Source: Methylobacterium frigidaeris (GTDB lineage: Bacteria > Pseudomonadota > Alphaproteobacteria > Rhizobiales > Beijerinckiaceae). Taken from it: a stretch of DNA of 64,000 bases. Shown in pieces: positions 51,917 to 61,461 of the stretch. The notes beneath the pieces are model-generated. The model was not told the DNA's origin, ran no database searches, and saw nothing but the letters and a program-made list of their open reading frames with translations. How positions within the stretch are numbered: position 1 is the first letter of the stretch; every line of letters begins with the position of its first letter. The stretch covers positions 1 through 64,000 of the forward strand of contig NZ_BPQJ01000018.1 of the NCBI RefSeq assembly GCF_022179185.1, written 5' to 3'. A program made the position numbers and the translations under genes.

Positions 51917-53887
51917 ATGACACAGTCAGCCGCACCCACGGGCGGACCCGTCGCGCCGCCCGACTCCCTCACCCCGCCGAGCGGCGGCCCACCCACCAAG
52001 GCGGGCAGCGTCGACGAGGCCGAGGGTCACGGCCACGCCAAGGCGAGCTTCTGGACCCTGTTCCTCGGCTCCGTCGGCGTCGTCTACGGCGATATCGGCA
52101 CGAGCCCGCTCTACGCGTTCCGCGAAGCCCTGGGGCCGGGCCGGGCCGACGGCGTGCTTACCGGCGAGGAGGTGCTCGGCACCGTCTCGCTGCTGCTCTG
52201 GGCGCTCGTGCTCATCGTCACCATCAAGTACGTCATCCTGCTGCTGCAGATGGACAACAAGGGCGAGGGCGGCATCCTCTCGCTGATGGCGCTCGCCCGC
52301 AAGGCGCTGGGCGGGTCGCACATCGTGTTCATGCTGGGCCTGTTCGGCGCCGCCCTGTTCTACGGCGACGCGATCATCACCCCGGCGATCTCGGTCCTGT
52401 CGGCGGTGGAGGGCCTGAAGCTCGTCACCCCGGCCTTTGAGCACTACGTCCTCCCGATCACGATCGCGATCATCCTGCCGCTGTTCCTAGTCCAGAGCCG
52501 GGGCACCGCCCGGATGGCGACGTTCTTCGGCCCGATCATGCTGGTGTGGTTCTCGGTGCTGATGCTCGCGGCCCTGCCGCACATCGCCCGCACCCCGCAG
52601 GTCCTGTGGGCGCTCAACCCCTGGCACGCCGTGCATTACCTGCTCGGCCACGGCACCGGCGCGCTGGTGGCTCTCGGCGCCGTGTTCCTGGCGGTGACCG
52701 GGGCCGAGGCCCTGTTCGCCGATCTCGGCCATTTCGGCCGCCGGCCGATCCAGACCGCCTGGATCGCCCTCGTCGGCCCGGCCCTCGCCGTCAACTATCT
52801 CGGCCAGGCCGCCCTGGTGCTGGCCAGCCCCGACACGACGGACCCGTTCTACCAGCTCGTCCCCGAATGGGGCCTGCTGCCGATGGTGCTGCTCGCCACC
52901 GCCGCCACCGTCATCGCCAGCCAGGCGGTCATCACCGGCGCCTTCTCGCTCTCGCGGCAGGCGGTGCAGCTCGGCCTGCTGCCGCGGCTCGAGATCCGTC
53001 ACACCTCGGAATCGCATTCGGGCCAGATCTACCTGCCGCAGATCAACACCCTGCTGATGCTCGGCGTGGTGATCCTGGTGGTGCTGTTCCGCTCGTCCTC
53101 CGCGCTCGCCTCGGCCTACGGCATCGCCGTCACCGGCACGATGCTGATCACCGCCGGCCTCGCCTTCCTGGTGCTGTGGCGGGTGTGGAAGTGGTCGCCA
53201 CTCGCCGCCGGCGCCGTGATGGTGCCCTTCATCGCCGTCGAGCTGCTGTTCCTGGCCTCGAACCTGCTCAAGGTGTTCGAGGGCGGCTACATGCCCCTGC
53301 TGCTCGCCGGCGCCCTGGTGCTGCTGATGTGGACGTGGGTGCGCGGCGTGACGATCCTGTTCAACAAGACCCGCAAGACCGACGTGCCGCTGACCGAACT
53401 GGTCGCCATGCTGGAGAAGAGCCCGCCGCACCACGTCCGCGGCACCGCGGTGTTCCTCACCAGCGATCCCGAGACGGCGCCGGCGGCCCTGCTGCACAAC
53501 CTGAAGCACAACAAGGTGCTGCACGAGAAGAACGTCGTGCTCACCGTCAAGACCATCGACCTGCCGCGCCTCAACGATTCCGACCGGGTCCGGATCGAGC
53601 CGATGGGCCCGCATTTCTGGAAGGTCGTGATGAAGTTCGGGTACATGGAGTCGCCGAACATCCCGAGGGGCCTGGCGCTTCTGCGCAAGCAGGGCTTCAA
53701 GTTCGACATCATGGCGACGTCGTTCTTCCTGTCGCGGCGCTCGATCCGCCCGGCGGCGCAGTCCGGCATGCCGCTGTGGCAGGACCGGGTGTTCATCACG
53801 CTCGCCCGCAACGCCAACGACGCGACGGACTTCTTCCAGATCCCGACCGGGCGCGTGGTCGAGGTCGGCACCCAAGTCACTGTCTAG
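51917..53887 (+). CDS. kup: KUP/HAK/KT family potassium transporter
   Basis: A 656-residue potassium uptake protein. After a Pro-rich cytosolic N-terminus the family start VGVVYGDIGTSPLYAFREAL lies near residues 53-72. About twelve hydrophobic segments follow to about residue 480 (TVIASQAVITGAFSLSRQAVQLG is characteristic). A soluble C-terminal domain (VPLTELVAMLEKSPPHHVRGTAVFLTSDPE) ends the protein. It imports K+ with protons. A 198-base gap separates it from ispG, and 22 bases separate its stop from coaBC. Confidence 0.93.
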   Translation: MTQSAAPTGGPVAPPDSLTPPSGGPPTKAGSVDEAEGHGHAKASFWTLFLGSVGVVYGDIGTSPLYAFREALGPGRADGVLTGEEVLGTVSLLLWALVLIVTIKYVILLLQMDNKGEGGILSLMALARKALGGSHIVFMLGLFGAALFYGDAIITPAISVLSAVEGLKLVTPAFEHYVLPITIAIILPLFLVQSRGTARMATFFGPIMLVWFSVLMLAALPHIARTPQVLWALNPWHAVHYLLGHGTGALVALGAVFLAVTGAEALFADLGHFGRRPIQTAWIALVGPALAVNYLGQAALVLASPDTTDPFYQLVPEWGLLPMVLLATAATVIASQAVITGAFSLSRQAVQLGLLPRLEIRHTSESHSGQIYLPQINTLLMLGVVILVVLFRSSSALASAYGIAVTGTMLITAGLAFLVLWRVWKWSPLAAGAVMVPFIAVELLFLASNLLKVFEGGYMPLLLAGALVLLMWTWVRGVTILFNKTRKTDVPLTELVAMLEKSPPHHVRGTAVFLTSDPETAPAALLHNLKHNKVLHEKNVVLTVKTIDLPRLNDSDRVRIEPMGPHFWKVVMKFGYMESPNIPRGLALLRKQGFKFDIMATSFFLSRRSIRPAAQSGMPLWQDRVFITLARNANDATDFFQIPTGRVVEVGTQVTV

Positions 53888-53909
53888 AACGATCACGGTG
53901 TAGCGGCGG

Positions 53910-55151
53910 ATGGGCGCGCTCGACGGCAGACGGATCCTCCTCGTCATCGGGGGCGGCATCGCGGCCTACAAGTCGCTGGACCTGATCCGGCGGCTGCGCG
54001 AGCGCGGTGCCTCGGTGCGCTGCGTGCTGACGAAAGGCGCGCAGGAATTCGTCACCCCCCTCGCCGCCGCTTCGCTCAGCGGCCAGCGCGCCCATACCGA
54101 CCTATTCGACCGGGCGGACGAGGCCGATATCGGCCACATCAAGCTTGCCCGGGACGCCGACGCCGTGGTGGTGGCGCCGGCCACCGCCAACACGCTCGCC
54201 CGCATGGCCGGCGGCCACGCGCCGGACCTCGCCTCGACGGTGCTGCTCGCCACCACCCTGCCGATCCTGATCGCCCCGGCGATGAACGTGCGGATGTGGC
54301 TGCATCCGGCGACGCAGCGCAACCTCGCCCTGCTGAAGGGCGACGGCGTTGCGGTGGTGGGCCCGAATGTGGGCCGGATGGCCGAGGCCGAGTCCGGTCC
54401 CGGCCGGATGGCCGAGCCCGACGAGATCGCCGACGCCGTGGAAACCCTGCTGGCGGGGCGGCCTGAAGGCGAGACGCCGCAAGGGGCGAGACCCCTCTCG
54501 GGCCGCCACCTCCTCGTCACCTCCGGGCCGACCCACGAGCCGATCGATCCGGTGCGCTACCTCGCCAACCGCTCCTCCGGCAAGCAGGGTCACGCCATCG
54601 CGGCGGCAGCCGCCGCGGCCGGTGCCCGGGTGACCCTGATCTCGGGTCCCGTGGTCTTGGCCGATCCCCCCGGCGTCACGGTCGTGCGGGTCGAGACCGC
54701 CCGCGAGATGCTGGCGGCGGTGGAGGCGGCGCTTCCCGCCGACATCGCGGTCTTCGCCGCCGCCGTCGCCGACTGGCGCCCGGCCACCCTCGGCGACGAG
54801 AAGATAAAGAAGGGACCGGACGGGCCCCCTCCCCTCCGGCTCACCGAGAATCCCGATATCCTGGCGACGATCGCGCACCGGAGCGAGGGGCGCCCGCCCC
54901 TGGTGGTGGGCTTCGCCGCCGAGACCACCGACGTGATCGCCCATGCCCGGGCCAAGATCGCCCGCAAAGGCTGCGACCTCATCGTCGCCAACGACGTCTC
55001 GACGGCCACCGGCGTGATGGGGGGCGACCGCAATACGGTGCAACTGATCGGCCGCGACGGCAGCCTCGAGACTTGGCCGACCCTCGCCAAAGACGAGGTG
55101 GCGCGCCGCCTCGTCACGCGGCTGGCCGAGCTGGCGAGCATCGCCCACTGA
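53910..55151 (+). CDS. coaBC: Bifunctional phosphopantothenoylcysteine decarboxylase/synthase
   Basis: A 413-residue CoaBC (Dfp), two steps of coenzyme A synthesis. The CoaC flavodoxin-like half (GRRILLVIGGGIAAYKSLDLI) has PAMNVRMWLHPAT and a following flexible segment. The CoaB half starts near 195 (RHLLVTSGPTHEPIDPVRYLANRSSGKQGHAIA) and contains AAVADWRP, KIKKG, LRLTENPDILA and ANDVSTATGVMGGDRN. It feeds phosphopantetheine supply, which the two ACPs in this window need. It follows kup closely on the same strand. Confidence 0.93.
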   Translation: MGALDGRRILLVIGGGIAAYKSLDLIRRLRERGASVRCVLTKGAQEFVTPLAAASLSGQRAHTDLFDRADEADIGHIKLARDADAVVVAPATANTLARMAGGHAPDLASTVLLATTLPILIAPAMNVRMWLHPATQRNLALLKGDGVAVVGPNVGRMAEAESGPGRMAEPDEIADAVETLLAGRPEGETPQGARPLSGRHLLVTSGPTHEPIDPVRYLANRSSGKQGHAIAAAAAAAGARVTLISGPVVLADPPGVTVVRVETAREMLAAVEAALPADIAVFAAAVADWRPATLGDEKIKKGPDGPPPLRLTENPDILATIAHRSEGRPPLVVGFAAETTDVIAHARAKIARKGCDLIVANDVSTATGVMGGDRNTVQLIGRDGSLETWPTLAKDEVARRLVTRLAELASIAH

Positions 55152-55230
55152 GGCATGATATCGCCGTTCGGAGAGTGGGCGCCCGCGATTCCGGCATTAT
55201 GTCACCGCCTCCCGCTACTGGGAGGTCGCC

Positions 55231-55437
55231 TTGCCCTCTATCCTCGTCGTCACGCTGATCTGCGCCTCCTCCCTGGCGGCGAAGGATTGCACCCGCGACA
55301 CCGCCCAGGACGTGATCACCCATCCGGCCCACTCGCCGCAGGAATGCATGCTGCTCGGCCCCGCCATCGCCGCCGGCTCGGGCCGCGGCACCGAGGCCGG
55401 GACCTACGTGAAGACGCTGTGCGAACGGCGGCGCTGA
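55231..55437 (+). CDS. Small Cys-containing hypothetical protein
   Basis: A 68-residue protein beginning at TTG 55231 with a clear GGGAGG site 5 bases upstream. A short hydrophobic N-terminus (ILVVTLICASSLAA) is followed by KDCTRDTAQDVITHPAHSPQECMLLGPAIAAG and YVKTLCER. The Cys spacing and the DCxRxTAxDV start resemble small uncharacterised proteins common in Methylobacterium and Bradyrhizobium. It may be secreted. Function unknown. Confidence 0.7.
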   Translation: MPSILVVTLICASSLAAKDCTRDTAQDVITHPAHSPQECMLLGPAIAAGSGRGTEAGTYVKTLCERRR

Positions 55438-56078
55438 AGGCCGCTCAAGCACGACCGCCCGGCGCTCTCCGCCGACGCGCCTCTTGTCGAACGTGACCGG
55501 GTCCCCGACGGGCCGACGTCGCGGCCCAGGCTCCTTCCCAGCGAGGGAACTCATGAAGCACGAAGAACTCAGGTAGCAGTTCCATGACACTGAGCGCGAG
55601 AAGTGCTGAACTTGGAAGCACATCCAGGACGAGATCGGCGGCCTCTCGCCGATCCTGAACACTGCCGCCTGCTTGGGTCAGATCTAGCTGCCAAGGGCGC
55701 AAGCCGCGAAGGCCATCAGCCCTGCTCGGAAAGAATGGATAACAATATTGATGGCTTGTTCAGAGATTTCTCGACTCGGATATGACTATCAGCTCAGGAA
55801 ACCAACCTGTTGCGCCTCATGTTTTCCGCTCATATGACGTTTTATATTAAGAAGAGCAATCCTCACCAGGACGACCGCGCCGTATAGGCGCAGTCTGGCA
55901 AATTGCCATTCTGTCAATTCAGCCGATCAATAACCATCACGGCCAGCGGCCAAGAGCACCACTGGCTTAACGCACGCGGACCGAATTTCTCAGGCAGCCG
56001 GAGCGCATCAAGATCAGCGTAGACTGTCCTTTTGCATTTCGGCCGCCCTGCACAGTGGCGGACGGGAACCGATCCGGC
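55438..56078. other. Gene-poor, AT-richer region
   Basis: About 640 bases with no convincing gene. GC content drops from about 55750 onward (for example AACAATATTGATGGCTTG and TTTTATATTAAGAAGAGC), continuing into the glycosyltransferase gene beyond. Short frames are broken by stops. It may be the edge of acquired DNA. No tRNA, terminator or transposase remnant was recognised. Confidence 0.5.
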
Positions 56079-57488
56079 TCAGAAGTAGGTCCACCCCGCA
56101 ACGCCCTGGCGGCTCGCCCCCTTCAGCGACTCGGTCAGCTCCTGCATCTGAGATACCTTGTCTTTCCCGCCCCAGAGATGCACGAAGCCACGCGGATAGA
56201 CCCCGCCATGCAGGGCGTCACGTCCCCCCCATCGCGTGTGCAGATCGAGAATATCCACATCGACCTCGCACAGCTTGAACGTCACGTAATTCGCGATTGC
56301 TTGATCGAACCAGCCGAGCGACTGACGTCCTCTGGCGCGTGCATATCTATCAATGCATTCCGAGATGGCAAGCATCGCCTCGTTAAAATCACTGGCATTT
56401 GGAATGCAGATGATCCCCGAGTTGAACCCCTTCCGGTCGCCGACAACGCACTTGTCCTCAGACAGCAGAGATGCGCCGACCGAGTCACTCGTTGCGAGCG
56501 GACGTGTTCCTTCCCTTTGGGCGGCGAATTTGCCGGCGAGAAGCAACTTGGCCAAGATCGGGTCTGTCGGGCTATCGAAGATGACGTCGGTGTCGGTGTA
56601 GAGGATCGGCTGGTACGATGACGCATACTCCCATCGCGATATTTGATAGCGCGCCTTGCAGAATCCTACGAAATCGTGCGCGGGCTCATGCACGACGTAC
56701 CAACGACCATCAAATGCACGAGGTATGTACGGCGCAACTTCTTCCTTGGTTTTGTCGGTAATCACGGCAATATCGCCGCCATATTTGCCAAACTCGGCGA
56801 GAGAGTTTAGGGAGATTTGAAGCATCTTGAATATCCGCTCGGCGCCGTAGGCGACCAGATAAACGAGCGGGTTGTATCGGATAAATCGACCGATTTTCCA
56901 GTCGTCATAGAATGCGATGAATTCGCGCGGCATTCCATCTGGATTGGCCGGATCTCGAAATACGCGAAACGGCTTGTCAAATGAGAGCGACAAATTTCCC
57001 AGATTGACAACAAACTCCCTACCGAACGACAGTCGGCAATCCTCGTAATAGTCTCCGGACGGCTTTGAGATCCATTTGCAAGTCGCGATGACGTGCAAAT
57101 CGTCGAGTTCACGCCGACTGACAAGCCTGAATTTTTCCCAAGAACCAAGTTCCTGCTTATCGTCGAAGATGTCATTCTCGGCCGCCGCGCCCAGAAACCC
57201 CCTCGAGGACCTCAAGCCGACCACACCATCCGCCGGATCGCCAACAAGCTCGACATCAAGTATCTTCGATCCGTCAACACGATGGCCGCCACGACCGTAT
57301 ATAGCCGGGAACTTCGCTCCATAGAGTGTTGCTGCGTTGTTCTCCAGGAGGCTCTCGGCTCCCGTGTAGCGAAATTGCTTAAGTTGCTTCGTGCTGACGT
57401 CGAAACCGATAAAACTACCAAAATACGTTACGATGTAATATTGATCCGCATCCATCTCAATCAACCCTTTACTGACCATCTGCGCCAT
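56079..57488 (-). CDS. Probable glycosyltransferase (GT-A, DxD)
   Basis: A 469-residue protein. The C-terminal half looks like a nucleotide-sugar-dependent transferase of the GT8-like kind: IAVITDKTKEEVAPY, YVVHEPAHDFVGFCKARYQISRW, and YQPILYTDTDVIFDS with a DxD at residues 299-301, followed by GFNSGIICIPN and WFDQAIANY. The N-terminal half (YYIVTYFGSFIGFDVSTKQLKQFRY and on) resembles a beta-rich accessory or carbohydrate-recognition region, not identified. Base composition is visibly lower in GC than neighbours and codons are less biased, suggesting transfer. ATG 57488 was chosen; its ribosome site is weak. It probably shares a transcript with the GT-D gene upstream (47-base gap). Confidence 0.75.
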   Translation of the reverse strand: MAQMVSKGLIEMDADQYYIVTYFGSFIGFDVSTKQLKQFRYTGAESLLENNAATLYGAKFPAIYGRGGHRVDGSKILDVELVGDPADGVVGLRSSRGFLGAAAENDIFDDKQELGSWEKFRLVSRRELDDLHVIATCKWISKPSGDYYEDCRLSFGREFVVNLGNLSLSFDKPFRVFRDPANPDGMPREFIAFYDDWKIGRFIRYNPLVYLVAYGAERIFKMLQISLNSLAEFGKYGGDIAVITDKTKEEVAPYIPRAFDGRWYVVHEPAHDFVGFCKARYQISRWEYASSYQPILYTDTDVIFDSPTDPILAKLLLAGKFAAQREGTRPLATSDSVGASLLSEDKCVVGDRKGFNSGIICIPNASDFNEAMLAISECIDRYARARGRQSLGWFDQAIANYVTFKLCEVDVDILDLHTRWGGRDALHGGVYPRGFVHLWGGKDKVSQMQELTESLKGASRQGVAGWTYF

Positions 57489-57535
57489 CAATCGACGGCT
57501 TCGCCCGTACCTGTAGGAGGGAAGCTGTCTGGACC

Positions 57536-58864
57536 CTAGCCGATGCTCAGCTGCTCCAGCCCAGGCCGTGTCCGTGATCCCATCCACCCGTCCGCGATCG
57601 ACCCGACATCGAGGGCGACGCCGCCTGACTTCTTGATGCGGTCGCAGTAGAATTTCCCGAGGAGCCCGGCTGCGACGATGTAGAGCCGTCCGTTGAGAGG
57701 GCGGGAGAGCGCCTCCATGATCTGCGGGTAGCGCTCGGGCCAGTGGCTTCCCGCGACAGCCTCCTGGCTGAGGAGATGGCTGTGTCCCTTCTCGCCGGGC
57801 ACGTGATGGTAGTCCACGTGCTCGTAACTGAAAACGGACCTCAGTTGCTCCGGCAACCCCGGATGGCACGAGATCAACCCGATCTCCCGCTGCGACCGCA
57901 TGATCTGATAGAGCAGCTTCGTGTTGTGCAGCTCGACGTGGATCATCTGCGTGCAGGTGGCCGTGTCGGGGCGCCTGTCGATCCGCAGCAGGTTGGTCAG
58001 CGACGAAATGCCGGTGACGCTCAGGATCGTGTATTCGTGGCGGATCCAGTTCGGATAGGGCATGCCGGCCACGTCGGCATCGCGGATGACGTCCGTGATG
58101 CGGAATGCTTCGCCGAGAAAGGGGTGCTTCGTCGCATCGATCGTGTCGGCGAACCAGACCCGGGCCCGATCGTGCCGGTTCTGCTCGTAGAGGTGGGCGA
58201 ACTCGGCTTCATCGGAATTGCCGAGGAACGCGAAGGCGCCCTCGCCGTCGCCCGCGCGGACGAGACTGAATCCCGTCCGGCTGCCGAGCGCGGCCATGAT
58301 CCGCTCCGCCAGCGTCTCGACCGAGATGTGGGACGGTGTGCGCTCCATCCGCTCGGCCATGGCGATCGCGTGCAGTCTCGGAAAAGCGGAGACGTAGCGT
58401 CCGAAATCATGGAGGATCCGGATCTGTCGCTCCCAGTCGGCGCGATCGTGCCTGCCCTCGAGCAGGATCCGATCGAGGCACGCCGATGCTTCCTCGTGGG
58501 CACCGAGCGCGTGGAGAACGCGCGCCGCCATGAGGTTGGTCCGGTCCTCGTGCGGGTGGTAGGCGAGGATCTGCCGCAGCACCTGCGCGCATTCGATATG
58601 GCTGCCCTCGTGCAGGAAGAGGACGGCCTTCTCGTATCGGGATGCAATGTCGCTGGGAGAGGCGGAGGCCACGCGGTCTAAGAGCGCCAGGGCCTCCGCG
58701 CGCAAGCCGGCGTCCCTGGCCAGGATGCCGATCTGCACGATACGGGCCGCCTGCATCTCGTCGACGGACGCGAAGCTCGTGTACAAGACCCGGCGCGCCA
58801 CGTCCGCGAGCGCAGCCCTGTCGTGACGGGCTGTCTCGGCTTCGTGCCAGAACTGATACGTCAT
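57536..58864 (-). CDS. TPR-like protein with GT-D type glycosyltransferase domain
   Basis: A 442-residue protein. Residues about 1-165 form helical, TPR-like repeats (AEALALLDRVASASPSDIASRYEKAVLFL; AARVLHALGAHEEASACLDRIL). Residues about 190-435 match the GT-D fold glycosyltransferase domain (formerly DUF1792): FSLVRAGDGEGAFAFLG contains the D-x-E nucleotide-sugar/metal motif (Asp206, Glu208), and the family end VALDVGSIADGWMG is present. GT-D enzymes add sugars to glycoproteins in streptococci. Here it precedes another glycosyltransferase gene in the same direction, suggesting a two-enzyme protein or surface glycosylation step. Confidence 0.8.
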   Translation of the reverse strand: MTYQFWHEAETARHDRAALADVARRVLYTSFASVDEMQAARIVQIGILARDAGLRAEALALLDRVASASPSDIASRYEKAVLFLHEGSHIECAQVLRQILAYHPHEDRTNLMAARVLHALGAHEEASACLDRILLEGRHDRADWERQIRILHDFGRYVSAFPRLHAIAMAERMERTPSHISVETLAERIMAALGSRTGFSLVRAGDGEGAFAFLGNSDEAEFAHLYEQNRHDRARVWFADTIDATKHPFLGEAFRITDVIRDADVAGMPYPNWIRHEYTILSVTGISSLTNLLRIDRRPDTATCTQMIHVELHNTKLLYQIMRSQREIGLISCHPGLPEQLRSVFSYEHVDYHHVPGEKGHSHLLSQEAVAGSHWPERYPQIMEALSRPLNGRLYIVAAGLLGKFYCDRIKKSGGVALDVGSIADGWMGSRTRPGLEQLSIG

Positions 58865-59279
58865 GAAAGCCGATGCCTCGAACCAGGAGAAACCTTGGTG
58901 CCGCCGCGTGGACGCGCCCGAAACCGAGTTCGGGGCGCTGGCGCGCCTGGGGCGACCGAATAACTCAGACGCGCTTGCGCGAACAATGGCCGATCATGGG
59001 GCGTCGGCGCCGCGGACACGATCGGCCTGACGTCGCAGTTCCGAAGTTATCCCGCGGTCGTCCGGATCGCAATCCGCACCCCCGCCGTCCGGCCTGGCCC
59101 GCCTTGCCATCCCACCCCCGATCGGATAAAGGCCCGCCCATCCCACACGCGGAGCCGGCCTCATGCCTGAATGAGGCGTTTCCGGTGGCCGGCCGCCTCT
59201 CGGCTATGTCTCCTCGGCATGGTCTTCGGCGGACCGGTCGCTTCCTCCGCGGCGGTGACAACCGGAGAGAACACAGACC
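58865..59279 (+). other. Leader region upstream of rpsB
   Basis: About 415 bases between the divergent GT-D gene and rpsB. It should hold the rpsB promoter and an mRNA leader; CCTCAT at about 59159 and ATGAGG at about 59171 can pair as a small stem. S2 autoregulates its mRNA in other bacteria, but I cannot identify a defined element here. No other gene was seen. Confidence 0.4.
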
Positions 59280-60329
59280 ATGGCCCTTCCCGACTTCACC
59301 ATGCGCCAGCTGCTCGAGGCCGGCTCGCATTTCGGCCACCAGGCGCACCGCTGGAACCCGAAGATGCAGTCGTACATCTTCGGCACCCGCAACAACATCC
59401 ACATCATCGACCTCGCCCAGACCGTGCCGGCCCTGGCCCAGGCGCTGCAGGCGGTGAGCGACACCGTCGCCAAGGGCGGCCGGGTGCTGTTCGTCGGCAC
59501 CAAGCGCCAGGCGGCCGACACCATCGCGGACGCGGCCAAGCGCTCGGCCCAGTATTACGTGAACTCCCGCTGGCTCGGCGGCACGCTGACCAACTGGAAG
59601 ACCATCTCGGGCTCGATCCAGCGCCTGCGCAAGGTCGACGAGATCCTCGCCGGCGGCGGCCAGGGCCTCACCAAGAAGGAGCGCCTGATGCTGTCCCGCG
59701 AGAAGGACAAGCTCGAGAAGGCGCTCGGCGGCATCAAGGACATGGGCGGCGTGCCCGACCTGCTGTTCGTGATCGACACCAACAAGGAGCAGCTGGCGAT
59801 CAAGGAGGCGAACCGCCTCAAGATCCCGGTGGCCGCCATCGTCGACACCAACTGCAACCCGGACGGCATCACCTACGTGGTTCCGGCCAACGACGATGCC
59901 GGCCGCGCCATCGCGCTCTACTGCGACCTCGTCGCCCGCGCGGCGATCGACGGCATCTCGCGCGGCCAGGGTGCGCTGGGCATCGACCTCGGCGAGTCCG
60001 AGGAGCCGATGGCCGAGGAGCTGCCGGCCCTCGCCAACGAGCCCGAGGTGGTGCCGGTCGACGTCACCGAGCCGTATGTCGGCGAGCCCTTCGAGCTGCT
60101 CGCCGCCCCCCGCGGCGCGCCGGACGACCTGACCAAGCTCACGGGCGTCGGCCCGCAGCTGGTGCAGAAGCTCAACGACGCCGGCATCTACCACTACTGG
60201 CAGATCGCCGCGATGTCGGCCGAGGATACCGCCAAGGTCGACGGCGACCTGAAGCTCAACGGCCGCATCGACCGCGACGGCTGGGTGAACCAGGCCCGCG
60301 GCTTCGTCGAGGCCGCCGCCGCGGCGTAA
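59280..60329 (+). CDS. rpsB: 30S ribosomal protein S2 with C-terminal helix-hairpin-helix extension
   Basis: A 349-residue ribosomal protein S2, about 100 residues longer than E. coli S2. Residues 1-230 are canonical (MRQLLEAGSHFGHQAHRWNPKM; YVNSRWLGGTLTNWKTI; VIDTNKEQLAIKEANRL; VDTNCNPDGI). An acidic linker (about 235-280) leads to a C-terminal domain (about 281-345) with LTGVGPQLVQKLNDAGIYHYWQIAAMS, a helix-hairpin-helix of the kind seen in L21 and S2 of alphaproteobacteria. S2 is assembled late in the small subunit. tsf follows on the same strand. Confidence 0.96.
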   Translation: MALPDFTMRQLLEAGSHFGHQAHRWNPKMQSYIFGTRNNIHIIDLAQTVPALAQALQAVSDTVAKGGRVLFVGTKRQAADTIADAAKRSAQYYVNSRWLGGTLTNWKTISGSIQRLRKVDEILAGGGQGLTKKERLMLSREKDKLEKALGGIKDMGGVPDLLFVIDTNKEQLAIKEANRLKIPVAAIVDTNCNPDGITYVVPANDDAGRAIALYCDLVARAAIDGISRGQGALGIDLGESEEPMAEELPALANEPEVVPVDVTEPYVGEPFELLAAPRGAPDDLTKLTGVGPQLVQKLNDAGIYHYWQIAAMSAEDTAKVDGDLKLNGRIDRDGWVNQARGFVEAAAAA

Positions 60330-60384
60330 CCGCCGGCACGGATCTCACGCGGGGCGCGTTGTCCCGCGGACCGGACGTTCTCAA

Positions 60385-60411
60385 AGCCCGGCGCCGTCAC
60401 GGCGCCGGGCT
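60385..60411 (+). terminator. Hairpin between rpsB and tsf
   Basis: A perfect 12-bp GC-rich stem (60385-60396 with 60400-60411) and 3-base loop, followed by CCCTTTATC. The T-run is weak, so it probably gives partial termination or lowers tsf relative to rpsB rather than stopping transcription. Confidence 0.65.
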
Positions 60412-60473
60412 CCCTTTATCCGCCGACCGGCGCCCTTGCGGTGCGCCGGGGCGCCAATCGAGAGGAACCCACG

Positions 60474-61397
60474 ATGGCCAACATCACGGCAGCGATGGTC
60501 AAGGAGCTGCGCGAGAAGACCGGCGCGGGCATGATGGACTGCAAGTCGGCCCTCAACGAGACCGCCGGCGACCTCGAGGCGGCCGTGGACTGGCTGCGCA
60601 AGAAGGGCCTCGCCAAGGCCGCCAAGAAGGCCGGCCGCGTCGCCGCCGAGGGTCTGGTCGCCGTCGAGTCCGCCGGCCACCACGCCGCGGTGGTCGAAGT
60701 GAATTCCGAGACCGACTTCGTCGCCCGCAACGACGGCTTCCAGGCCTTCGTGCGCGAGGCCGCCAAGCTGGCGCTGAACGCCGAGGCCAGCGTCGAGGCC
60801 CTCGAGGCTGCCCGCTTCCCGGGCGCCGAGACCACCGTGAAGGACAAGCTGCAGGAGCTGATCGCCACCATCGGCGAGAATATGACCCTGCGCCGCGTCG
60901 CCAAGCTCTCGGTCGAGAAGGGCGTCATCGCCTCCTACGTCCACAGCCAGGTCTCCGAAGGCCTCGGCAAGATCGGCGTGCTCGTCGCCCTCGAATCGCC
61001 CGGCGACGTCACGGTCCTCGGCCAGCTCGGCCGCCAGATCGCCATGCACGTCGCGGCGACCAACCCGGTGGCGCTGGACGCCTCGGGCGTCGATGCCGCC
61101 ACGGTCGAGCGCGAGAGCAACATCCTGCGCGAGAAGAACGCCGGCAAGCCGGACCACGTGATGGCCAAGATCGTCGAGAGCGGCCTGAAGAGCTACTACA
61201 AGGAGGTCACCCTCCTCGAGCAGCCCTTCGTGCACGACTCGTCGAAGACCGTCGCCCAGGTGCTCAAGGAGTCCGAGGGCAAGGCCGGCGGCCCGGTCAA
61301 GCTCACTGGCTTCGTCCGCTACGCCCTCGGCGAGGGCATCGAGAAGGAAGAGGCCCCGGACTTCGCCGCCGAGGTCGCGGCCGCGGCCAAGGGCTGA
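60474..61397 (+). CDS. tsf: Elongation factor Ts
   Basis: A 307-residue EF-Ts, the guanine-nucleotide exchange factor of EF-Tu. Start ATG 60474 follows an AGAGGAA site and begins ANITAAMVKELREKTGAGMMDCKSAL, the UBA-like N-terminal domain. The exchange motif NSETDFVARN is near residues 75-84. The core (VSEGLGKIGVLVALES; HVAATNPVALD) and the C-terminal module are present. A strong terminator follows the stop. Confidence 0.96.
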   Translation: MANITAAMVKELREKTGAGMMDCKSALNETAGDLEAAVDWLRKKGLAKAAKKAGRVAAEGLVAVESAGHHAAVVEVNSETDFVARNDGFQAFVREAAKLALNAEASVEALEAARFPGAETTVKDKLQELIATIGENMTLRRVAKLSVEKGVIASYVHSQVSEGLGKIGVLVALESPGDVTVLGQLGRQIAMHVAATNPVALDASGVDAATVERESNILREKNAGKPDHVMAKIVESGLKSYYKEVTLLEQPFVHDSSKTVAQVLKESEGKAGGPVKLTGFVRYALGEGIEKEEAPDFAAEVAAAAKG

Positions 61398-61432
61398 ACG
61401 GCTTCAGCCGCGCTTCACGCGCCGATCGAGGA

Positions 61433-61461
61433 GGGGGTCCGCTCGCGCGGGCCCCCTTTTT
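61433..61461 (+). terminator. Rho-independent terminator after tsf
   Basis: A 10-bp stem (61433-61442 with 61447-61456, one G-T pair) and 4-base loop followed by five T residues. It lies 36 bases after the tsf stop and probably ends the rpsB-tsf transcript, so pyrH likely has its own promoter. Confidence 0.85.

Noticed and set aside
55438..56078. Possible remnant gene or insertion sequence in the gap after coaBC
   Set aside because: No transposase motif, inverted repeats or target duplications could be seen, and all frames are broken.
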